Part shown: piece by piece, positions 1 to 5,229 of the stretch
Numbering within the stretch: the stretch's first letter is position 1
Layout: the number at the start of each line of letters is the position of its first letter
Source of the DNA: Candidatus Aminicenantota bacterium
GTDB taxonomy: Bacteria > Acidobacteriota > Aminicenantia > Aminicenantales > Aminicenantaceae
Direction of reading: 5' to 3'
NCBI GenBank assembly: GCA_013139435.1
Contig: WTAW01000428.1
Location: 1 to 6,263 of the forward strand
Length of the DNA: 6,263 bases
Position numbers and translations under genes: made by a program
The notes under the pieces: generated by a model
What the model saw: the letters and a program-made list of their open reading frames with translations, nothing else
The model's database searches: none
Told to the model about the DNA's origin: nothing

Positions 1-1036
1 CAACTTCGATTCTGTGTGCGGCATCTCTTTTGACATCTTCAACACTTCCTTGGAGTAGAATATTGATGGGATCGATATTCCCTTTGATGAAGACTTTGTG
101 GCCTATCCTTTCTTTCGCTTCTTCTAAGCTGACATTGCCTAACGGTGGAGGATCCAGACATTCTATTCCCGAAACTCCCGATTCAGCCATCATCTCCAGC
201 CGGTCGTTGATCGCGCCGCATGTGTGGATGTAGACATGTGTGCCCAAATCTCGTACGGCATTCGCGATCTGGCTCTCATGTGGCAGGATAAACCTGCGGT
301 AGAATTCTGGAGATATAAAACCTGAGCCTGCATAAGGCGAAGATATCTTCACGGCATCAACGCCTATCTCTGCTTGATCAATAGCTATCTTTGTTACACC
401 CTGAGCAAATTTCTGAAGGATTTCCGTGGCTTTTATTGGTGCCTCGATGAGAGACATCATCGCATTTTTCACGCCGAAAAGGTGCAGGAAATAGTCGAAT
501 GGAGAAGTAACCTCCCCATGTATAGAGAATAGATCTCCAGCCTTCTCTTTGATGAGATAAAAAATATCATAGGGATGGTGGGGATCAATAGAAAAATCCA
601 ACCCTTGCGAGACTGGGATGAAATCGATGTTTTCAGGAATGGAATCAGGGTCGACATTTTCTATCGATGGCGGGAGGACTATCGTTCCAGGATAATGCCG
701 TGGCAGGTCAACTGGAGAAAACTCTGTTCGGCTTCCATCTTTCCAAGTGATGATCTCTTGGTTCTTGTCCTTTTCTATATTTTGGATGTCCTTCATCCAC
801 TGTGAGGAATGCCCATGAAGACTGATGAGGATCCCGTCGAATAAGTAAATCTCTCTGAGTTTAAGAAGTGCTTCCGCAAAAACCTCTTTTGAGAACCAAA
901 GTTCAAGGGGGCGGAAGTTTGTTTGGAGGAGCATGTGTCCGATGCTCATCTGACACATGACTGGCACACGATCCGGCTCCTCCAGGCTCATGGCCTTGGC
1001 CATGCGTTCTTTGGATATCATTCTAGTATAAGACAT
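1..1036 (-). CDS. URO-D superfamily protein, MtaA/CmuA-like (putative cobalamin-dependent methyltransferase), 3' end cut by window
   Basis: The frame is open from the left edge to an in-frame stop at 1118-1120 and encodes at least 345 residues. The family signature is clear: a start region ISKERMAKAM followed by EEPDRVPV (residues 19-26), then HTCG with His271 and Cys273, and GNIDP (319-323) near the C-terminus. The HemE substrate motif (MRQAGR after the RxPV segment) is replaced by MCQMSIGHM, so this is not the haem enzyme. His-x-Cys matches the zinc-thiolate pattern of MtaA/MtbA/CmuA enzymes, which move methyl groups between a corrinoid protein and a thiol. Their third ligand is a late Cys that would lie beyond the edge; roughly 40-60 residues are missing. 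The start is uncertain: in-frame ATGs lie at 1087, 1036 and 1021, and none has a good Shine-Dalgarno. I chose 1036 as a compromise; family alignment would also suit 1021. No corrinoid protein is in view. Many environmental paralogues have unknown substrates, so the exact role is open. The gene diverges from the cyclase gene. Confidence 0.88.
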   Translation of the reverse strand, partial: MSYTRMISKERMAKAMSLEEPDRVPVMCQMSIGHMLLQTNFRPLELWFSKEVFAEALLKLREIYLFDGILISLHGHSSQWMKDIQNIEKDKNQEIITWKDGSRTEFSPVDLPRHYPGTIVLPPSIENVDPDSIPENIDFIPVSQGLDFSIDPHHPYDIFYLIKEKAGDLFSIHGEVTSPFDYFLHLFGVKNAMMSLIEAPIKATEILQKFAQGVTKIAIDQAEIGVDAVKISSPYAGSGFISPEFYRRFILPHESQIANAVRDLGTHVYIHTCGAINDRLEMMAESGVSGIECLDPPPLGNVSLEEAKERIGHKVFIKGNIDPINILLQGSVEDVKRDAAHRIEV

Positions 1037-1095
1037 AATGAGATTCACAAGACAAGTCAAGTTGAAATCAAGATCGCCCTCGACCATTTCTAGAG

Positions 1096-1124
1096 TTGAT
1101 ATAAAAGATGAATTGATCTAAATA
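1096..1124 (+). promoter_or_regulatory. Possible promoter of the cyclase gene
   Basis: In the AT-rich divergent spacer, TTGATA (1096-1101) is followed after 17 bases by TAAATA (1119-1124), a weak sigma-70-like pair. A better -10 hexamer, TATAAG (1123-1128), sits 21 bases away, which is too far for the usual spacing. Transcription from here would give a leader of about 25 bases ending in the AAAGGAGG site. The call rests on hexamer similarity only. The same stretch would lie in or just upstream of the methyltransferase-like gene if that gene starts at 1087. Confidence 0.25.
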
Positions 1125-1140
1125 TAAGTAAGATGAAGAG

Positions 1141-1148
1141 AAAGGAGG
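1141..1148 (+). promoter_or_regulatory. Strong ribosome-binding site that fixes the cyclase start at 1157
   Basis: AAAGGAGG lies eight bases before ATG 1157. An in-frame ATG at 1133 lies upstream of this site and would place the site inside the coding region, adding the charged peptide MKRKEDQR in front of the hydrophobic export segment. The downstream ATG is therefore preferred. Confidence 0.85.
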
Positions 1149-1156
1149 ATCAACGA

Positions 1157-1963
1157 ATGATCACATCAAGACATTTTATAAAAATTGCTGGGATGATTTG
1201 TGTTCTGGTTGCGGTTATTGTGACTGTGACATGCAAGACAGATGTCAAAGGCAAGCTGCTGGACATGACATATGTTTACGACGAGAACACGATCTATTGG
1301 CCGACTGCTAAGGGGTTTGAACTGAAAAAGCTTGTCTGGGAGGTCGGGGAGGCCGGTTATTGGTATGCGTCCAACGAATACAGCGCATCCGAACATGGGG
1401 GGACTCATGCAGATGCACCCATTCATTTTGCGGAGAATGGCCGCACAATGGACCAAATTCCCCTTGAGGAATGGATCGGGCCTGCAGTTAAGATTGATGT
1501 AACGGTAAAGTGTGAAAAAGATCGGGACTATCTCCTTTCTGTGGATGACATCACAAACTGGGAGGAACAGCACGGACAGATACCTGACGGCGCCTGGGTG
1601 ATCATGTACACAGGAATTGACACCAAGTACTATCCGGATAAACTTCAGGTTTTGGGAACCGAAAAAACAGGTGAGGCGGCTCTCCCAGAGCTCAGCTTTC
1701 CCGGGTTTTCACCCGAGTCCATTGAATTCTTAATCAAAGAACGAAACTTCACCGGCATCGCCATCGACACCCCCAGCATCGATTACGGGAAATCCAAGGA
1801 TTTTAAGGTCCATCGGATCTTATTTGCTGCAGAGAAGCTCGCTTTAGAGAACATTGCCAATCTGGATAAGCTGCCTGCTAAGGGAGCAGCACTCTATGTG
1901 CTCCCCATGCTCATCAAAGACGGGACAGGAGCCCCCGCCCGAGTTTTTGCGATTCTTCCTTAA
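1157..1963 (+). CDS. Cyclase-family (kynurenine-formamidase-like) metal-dependent hydrolase with N-terminal export/anchor segment
   Basis: The protein has 268 residues from the ATG fixed by the Shine-Dalgarno site. It belongs to the cyclase family (Pfam Cyclase, PF04199), whose members include bacterial kynurenine formamidase and isatin hydrolase and which hydrolyse amide or related bonds using bound divalent metal. The hallmark HGGTHADAPIH spans residues 80-90. His80, His84, Asp86, His219 (in VHR) and Glu231 have exactly the spacing of the KynB metal ligands, and His90 sits where the KynB catalytic histidine does, so the active site looks intact. IDTPSID (203-209) and LENIANLDKLPAKG (230-243) are further family blocks. 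Unusually, residues 7-25 form a hydrophobic segment after Arg5 and end at Cys26 (VTVTC), which suggests a signal peptide, membrane anchor or non-classical lipobox; Thr at -1 is atypical. The enzyme probably works outside the cytoplasmic membrane. The substrate is unknown; tryptophan catabolism has no support from the neighbours. The gene is monocistronic and convergent with the symporter gene. Confidence 0.9.
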   Translation: MITSRHFIKIAGMICVLVAVIVTVTCKTDVKGKLLDMTYVYDENTIYWPTAKGFELKKLVWEVGEAGYWYASNEYSASEHGGTHADAPIHFAENGRTMDQIPLEEWIGPAVKIDVTVKCEKDRDYLLSVDDITNWEEQHGQIPDGAWVIMYTGIDTKYYPDKLQVLGTEKTGEAALPELSFPGFSPESIEFLIKERNFTGIAIDTPSIDYGKSKDFKVHRILFAAEKLALENIANLDKLPAKGAALYVLPMLIKDGTGAPARVFAILP

Positions 1964-2015
1964 TATGTTCTGATATTGTTATTAATTCAAATTATTTCTT
2001 ATCTGGCCTTTTATT

Positions 2016-2141
2016 GAACGGTCCGTTCGGGAGATGGATCTTACTCCGGTCAGCTCGGGGATCTGACCCTACATCGTTAAGGAGAACCGGAAAATGTAGG
2101 GACCATTTCCCAAATGGTCCGTTCGGGGAACGAACCGTACA
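2016..2141. repeat. Cluster of three related palindromic units (REP-like) between convergent genes
   Basis: Three 26-base units start at 2020, 2048 and 2116. Units two and three match at 20 of 26 positions and keep the central CGGGGA and the terminal TACA. Units one and three share the exact 12-mer GGTCCGTTCGGG. Each can fold: GAACGG-T-CCGTTC at 2016-2028; GGTCAG/CTGACC at 2048-2068 with a nine-base loop; and a nine-pair stem with one C-A mismatch and loop GGG at 2116-2136. Between units two and three, CCCTACAT (2067-2074) pairs with ATGTAGGG (2094-2101), and GGACCATTT/AAATGGTCC (2100-2120, loop CCC) forms a perfect nine-pair hairpin. The last hairpin overlaps unit three, so the two folds are mutually exclusive. 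This looks like a diverged REP/BIME or small MITE-type element. It fills most of the 185-base gap between the two stop codons. Confidence 0.7.
2091..2120 (-). terminator. Possible intrinsic terminator of the symporter gene
   Basis: Read on the minus strand, the perfect hairpin GGACCATTT/AAATGGTCC lies about 30 bases after the symporter stop codon and is followed by CTACATTTT. That is a short, imperfect U-tract, so the terminator would be weak. On the plus strand the neighbouring hairpin (2116-2136) is followed by an AT-rich run with TTTTATTT (2147-2154), which could serve the cyclase transcript in the same way. Function is inferred from position between convergent genes. Confidence 0.3.
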
Positions 2142-2148
2142 TATTATT

Positions 2149-4254
2149 TTATTTGATGGATGTGACCAGCCAGAGAAGGAAAATGATGACCCCAACAAGG
2201 ATCCAGCTCCCGCCAAATCCGAGTGCATCCATTTTGGTCGGTTTTTCGATCTCCCAATTCGAGTTGGGAAGGAGTTTCTCGTTTTTGAATCGATCCGGAT
2301 TTTGGTAGGATTTTTCGAGTTCTTTTTCCTCTTCCTCCGGAGTCTTTTGGACTGGTGTGTGCAGCTTGGCATAAAACCTGTCCAGATGGTCTTTGCGTAC
2401 GGGTTTGGTCACAAAAGATACCAGAAAGAGGAGCACGAACGGAAACAGGGCATCAAAGAAGAATCGGGTGGCCACCAGTTGGGCTTTCGTGAAGCCTGAG
2501 AAATCGATGCTGCACCAACTGAGCACCCAGAGCTCCGCATGGAAACGGCCCAGGCCGATCTTTTCCGAATCAGGGTCTGCCGGATCCATTCTAGCCACAC
2601 TGTCGAATAAGATTCCCACCGGTTGAATCACATGCTGTTTTTGAATCACCTGTCCCACATGATCGGCTCTTCCGCTCTCCACATCCTCATTCAGAGCGCT
2701 TGTGGATATGGCGACAGTTTTGGCTTTCGTTTCCTGTAAAAAGGCTTCGTTGGTTTTTGCCCAGTCGAGTGCTGTGAAGAGGTTTGGAATGAGAGCATAA
2801 ATAAGAAGGCAAAGGACGACCTGTACGACTACCGCCCACTTGGTGAGTCTCCGCCAAATAAATCCCAACCAGATCGAAGCCCCAAAAATCGCAGGGATGG
2901 AGATGATGTATTTGAACAACTCCAAGAGGTTGTTGATAGAAAGGGCGACGCCGATTCCTCCCAGCAGTGTGATTGCGATGACGATTTTTCCGATGATCAA
3001 ATAGTGTCTTTCGGATTTTTTGGGGCGAAACGGTTCATAGAGATTCTTGATAAAAAGAGCCGAATAGGATACGGCGCTGGCATCCAATGTGGACATATTA
3101 GCTGCAAGGATCCCGACGAGCATCAGCCCAATAGCTCCGGGAATGAGAAGGTCCTTAGTCATAAATCCCCAGATGAGGTCAGGGTCATGGAGCATTCCGG
3201 CATAGAGGCCGATTGCGATGAGTCCGGCGAGAGCCCAAAAGATCATGATAAACCGCTTAAAAAACATGCCGGTGATCATACCGAACCGGGCGGTCATCTC
3301 GTCTTTGGCCGAGCCTGCAGTTTGCATCCCCGGAGCCACGGCAATGATCGAGACGAGGTTGGCAAGCACCATGGCCAAGATCGTGTACCAGGCGTATTCA
3401 CTCATGGTGACCGACCCGAACAGCTTGAACATGTAATCTGGCACTGTGGCGTGGAGGCCTGAGAAACCTCCAATCTTGGATAAACCGAGGGGGATGAGGA
3501 TCAGAGAAAAAATGAGGATCAAGACTCCCTGAATGGTGTCTGTGATGGCTGCAGCGCGGAATCCTCCCATCATGGTGTAAATACCGACGATGATGGCGTA
3601 GATAAAGTAAAAAAGAATTGGATCTGTATAGGAGATGAAGGAGTGGAGTTTACCTCGTTTATTCTTTTCATCCAATTCTGTGTATCTCAATTCTTCTTCG
3701 GTGCTCAGCCCTTCATCCAGCCGGGATTTGAGTGTTTGATACTCGCTGAATTGTTCCACACTGATACGCTCTTCATGGGTCATTTTTTCGGGAGGCTTGG
3801 GGGTCATGGCCATCATGGTCTTTGCGGCGATCATATAACCAATTCCCCCACCCAGGATAGACATCAACAGGATAAAGATGGCGTAGCTCGCACCCAATGA
3901 CTTGCTGTTAAATCGTTCTGTGAAGTAATCGCCGATTGTGGTCAATCGGATGCGGCGGAAGAAAAATGTCGTGAACCAGTAAAACGGCGTGAGGAATAGA
4001 ACCAGGAATTGGATCCACATGCCGCCGATGCCTTGACGGTAGATCTCACGCGAAACCGCAACTGCCTGGTCCGCATTTGTGGAACAACCGAAATTGAGGA
4101 AGAATTGTGTTGTTTTCCCCAGTTTGCGCCCCGCGAGAAAAAAATCGTCCGTATCTTTTGTCTTTTTTCCGGCCCACCTGCCGAGCCAGAGGATGATGCC
4201 GATATACAGAAAAATAATTCCCGCATCCAGGATGTGAAGTCCCCATATGTGCAT
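2149..4254 (-). CDS. Sodium/solute symporter family (SSS) transporter with long soluble insertions
   Basis: The protein has 701 residues, longer than the usual 450-600. Its many hydrophobic segments begin at residues 9-25 and include about 80-99, 120-140, 210-230, 240-258, 288-308, 330-352, 371-388, 418-440, 445-466, 473-490, 597-616 and 680-698. The family core is clear: DDFFLAGRKLG (36-46) after the first segment, YTMMGGFRAAAITDTIQG (226-243), and NMSTLDAS (386-393), whose Ser/Thr lie where the SSS sodium-site residues are expected. Three hydrophilic stretches are notable: a charged loop at about 152-207, a loop at about 496-575, and a linker at 618-678 before a final membrane helix. Similar architecture is common in sugar-degrading PVC-group bacteria (recalled, not searched). 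The substrate cannot be read from sequence; the neighbouring aldolase and glycosidase-like genes suggest a sugar or sugar acid. The ATG is preceded by GGAAGGG ending seven bases upstream. The gene diverges from the aldolase operon. Confidence 0.93.
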   Translation of the reverse strand: MHIWGLHILDAGIIFLYIGIILWLGRWAGKKTKDTDDFFLAGRKLGKTTQFFLNFGCSTNADQAVAVSREIYRQGIGGMWIQFLVLFLTPFYWFTTFFFRRIRLTTIGDYFTERFNSKSLGASYAIFILLMSILGGGIGYMIAAKTMMAMTPKPPEKMTHEERISVEQFSEYQTLKSRLDEGLSTEEELRYTELDEKNKRGKLHSFISYTDPILFYFIYAIIVGIYTMMGGFRAAAITDTIQGVLILIFSLILIPLGLSKIGGFSGLHATVPDYMFKLFGSVTMSEYAWYTILAMVLANLVSIIAVAPGMQTAGSAKDEMTARFGMITGMFFKRFIMIFWALAGLIAIGLYAGMLHDPDLIWGFMTKDLLIPGAIGLMLVGILAANMSTLDASAVSYSALFIKNLYEPFRPKKSERHYLIIGKIVIAITLLGGIGVALSINNLLELFKYIISIPAIFGASIWLGFIWRRLTKWAVVVQVVLCLLIYALIPNLFTALDWAKTNEAFLQETKAKTVAISTSALNEDVESGRADHVGQVIQKQHVIQPVGILFDSVARMDPADPDSEKIGLGRFHAELWVLSWCSIDFSGFTKAQLVATRFFFDALFPFVLLFLVSFVTKPVRKDHLDRFYAKLHTPVQKTPEEEEKELEKSYQNPDRFKNEKLLPNSNWEIEKPTKMDALGFGGSWILVGVIIFLLWLVTSIK

Positions 4255-4277
4255 CAGCGTGCCCTTCCAGTCTTTAG

Positions 4278-4306
4278 TTATTACAGAGCCTGCGCACGAA
4301 AGTCAA
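4278..4306 (-). promoter_or_regulatory. Probable promoter of the symporter gene
   Basis: On the minus strand TTGACT (4301-4306) is followed after 17 bases by TAATAA (4278-4283). Shifting by two bases gives TGTAAT, a five-of-six match to the -10 consensus, but with a 15-base spacer. Either way transcription would begin near 4271, leaving a leader of about 16-20 bases that still contains the GGAAGGG ribosome-binding site. This is sigma-70-like by eye only. Confidence 0.4.
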
Positions 4307-4311
4307 TATAA

Positions 4312-4376
4312 AGGGGTCAAAAATGTACCAGGTACCTTTTCTCTTTACCCCTGGAAAAAGGGGACTGTCCCCTTTT
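4312..4376. repeat. REP/BIME-like double palindrome
   Basis: Two hairpin units lie side by side. In the first, AGGGGT (4312-4317) pairs with ACCCCT (4347-4352) and encloses GTACC-A-GGTAC (4325-4335). In the second, AAAAGGGGAC (4356-4365) and GTCCCCTTTT (4367-4376) form a perfect ten-base inverted repeat around a single T. GGGGACTGTCCCC-type palindromes flanked by A and T runs, and GGTACC palindromes beside them, are a pattern I associate with dispersed extragenic elements in environmental genomes, some mobilised by REP-associated tyrosine transposases (recalled, not searched). No such transposase is in the window. The element sits between two divergent gene starts, which argues against a plain terminator role. 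Confidence 0.6.
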
Positions 4377-4418
4377 CTGCTCCTTTTTTGGCCTTGGTTT
4401 TTGTGTAGGTATATTATA

Positions 4419-4439
4419 TAACCTGAATTATTCAGGTTA
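4419..4439. promoter_or_regulatory. Operator-like 21-bp palindrome upstream of the aldolase operon
   Basis: TAACCTGAAT and ATTCAGGTTA form perfect ten-base arms around one central T. The site begins at the end of the AT-rich run TATTATATA (4412-4420), which could hold a -10 element: TATATA at 4415-4420, with TTGGTT at 4394-4399 fifteen bases upstream. It ends 24 bases before the aldolase ribosome-binding site. That position, overlapping or just downstream of the promoter, suits a repressor operator. The symmetry and 21-bp length fit a dimeric helix-turn-helix regulator, but I do not recognise a specific regulator motif and no regulator gene is in view. I saw no second copy elsewhere in the window. 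Confidence 0.6.
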
Positions 4440-4462
4440 AATACTTTCGTGAGTCACACAAT

Positions 4463-4470
4463 AAAGGAGG
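4463..4470 (+). promoter_or_regulatory. Strong ribosome-binding site that fixes a GTG start for the aldolase
   Basis: AAAGGAGG lies five bases before GTG 4476. The same frame opens with another GTG at 4449, but that would put the ribosome-binding site inside the gene and add nine residues absent from the family's usual N-terminus. The later GTG is preferred. Confidence 0.85.
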
Positions 4471-4475
4471 ACACA

Positions 4476-5228
4476 GTGAAACAATCCTTTCAACAGCGGC
4501 TCAAACAGGGCGATCTTCTCATCGGTACGTTCATGACCCTCCCCTCGCCAGAGATCGCAGAGATATTCGCGGAGATGGGATTTGACTGGCTTTTTGTGGA
4601 TATGGAGCACACCACCCTTGATGTTAAAGACGTCCAGCGCATCCTTCAAGCTACCGCAGAAAAGTGTGCGTGCATCGTCCGCGTGCCCAATAAAGACGAG
4701 GAATGGCTCAAAAAAGTGCTCGATACCGGCGCAGATGGCGTCATCATTCCCCATGTCAACACCACAGATGAGGTGCGCCAGATCGTCAGGACATGTCTGT
4801 ATCCTCCGGATGGTTCCCGGAGTGTCGGCCTTTCACGCGCACAGAAATACGGTTTGCAGTTTGAAGACTACATGGAAGATGCCAATCAGACTGTCGCCAT
4901 CATTCCACAAGTTGAACACATTGATGGTGTACAAAACATCGAAGAGATCGTTAAAGTTCCCGGGATCTCTGCCGTTTTTATCGGTCCCTACGATCTTTCC
5001 GGGAGTTTGGGAAAACTCGGGGAGATTAAAGATCCTCAGGTTCAAAAAAGCATCGCAAACATCAAGGATGCCTGCACAGAGGCGGGATTGCCTGTTGGAA
5101 TTTTTAGCATGGATGCGGATGCTGCATCTCTATACATCGAACAAGGCTTCACTCTAATTACTGTTGGAATGGACATTCTCTTTCTTGGAAAATCCGCTGA
5201 AGAAACTCTTCGAGAACTTCGTAGATAG
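4476..5228 (+). CDS. HpcH/HpaI family class II aldolase (2-keto-3-deoxy sugar-acid aldolase-like)
   Basis: The protein has 250 residues, the usual length for this family, whose members cleave 2-oxo-3-deoxy acids to pyruvate or tartronate semialdehyde plus an aldehyde (HpaI, GarL, RhmA/YfaU). It is cytoplasmic, with a metal-dependent TIM barrel. Visible blocks are PSPEIAEIFAEMGFDWLFVD (23-42), MEHTTLD (43-49) with His45, VRVPN (68-72) with Arg69, PQVEHIDGVQNIEEI (144-158) with Glu147, and FIGPYDLSGSLG (168-179) with Asp173. These match, to within two positions, the catalytic His and Arg and the metal-binding Glu and Asp of E. coli HpaI, so the enzyme should be active. The usual PMV after the glycine-rich strand is PHV here (residues 92-94). 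The true substrate could be 2-keto-3-deoxy-glucarate, -rhamnonate, -fuconate or another such acid; sequence alone does not decide. It is the first gene of an operon with the glycosidase-like gene, which starts one base after this stop. The palindrome at 4419-4439 probably controls both. Confidence 0.93.
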   Translation: MKQSFQQRLKQGDLLIGTFMTLPSPEIAEIFAEMGFDWLFVDMEHTTLDVKDVQRILQATAEKCACIVRVPNKDEEWLKKVLDTGADGVIIPHVNTTDEVRQIVRTCLYPPDGSRSVGLSRAQKYGLQFEDYMEDANQTVAIIPQVEHIDGVQNIEEIVKVPGISAVFIGPYDLSGSLGKLGEIKDPQVQKSIANIKDACTEAGLPVGIFSMDADAASLYIEQGFTLITVGMDILFLGKSAEETLRELRR

Positions 5229-5229
5229 G

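Noticed and set aside
1..1036. Uroporphyrinogen decarboxylase HemE
   Set aside because: The MRQAGR substrate-binding motif after the RxPV segment is missing, while a His-x-Cys motif typical of methyltransferase relatives is present.
1133..1156. Longer cyclase N-terminus from ATG 1133
   Set aside because: AAAGGAGG at 1141-1148 would lie inside the gene, and the extra residues are highly charged ahead of an export segment; ATG 1157 has ideal spacing.
1166..1573. 135-residue reading frame opposite the cyclase
   Set aside because: It is antisense to a well-supported family gene and its translation shows no recognisable domain or ribosome-binding site.
2020..2127. CRISPR-like direct repeat (12-mer GGTCCGTTCGGG present twice)
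   Set aside because: There are only two exact copies 96 bases apart, the third unit is diverged, spacing is irregular and the units are hairpins in an extragenic element.
3004..3462. 152-residue plus-strand reading frame inside the symporter gene
   Set aside because: It is a shadow of the symporter on the opposite strand with low-complexity, His/Asp-rich composition.
4356..4376. Intrinsic terminator with a T run
   Set aside because: It resembles one, but it lies between two divergent gene starts with no gene ending there, is symmetric on both strands and adjoins a second palindrome; a repeat element fits better.
4312..4376. tRNA or other cloverleaf RNA
   Set aside because: The stems do not have tRNA arm lengths, there is no CCA or T-loop consensus, and the loops are too short.
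4449..4475. Longer aldolase from GTG 4449
   Set aside because: The strong ribosome-binding site at 4463-4470 points to GTG 4476, which also gives the usual family length and catalytic residue numbering.
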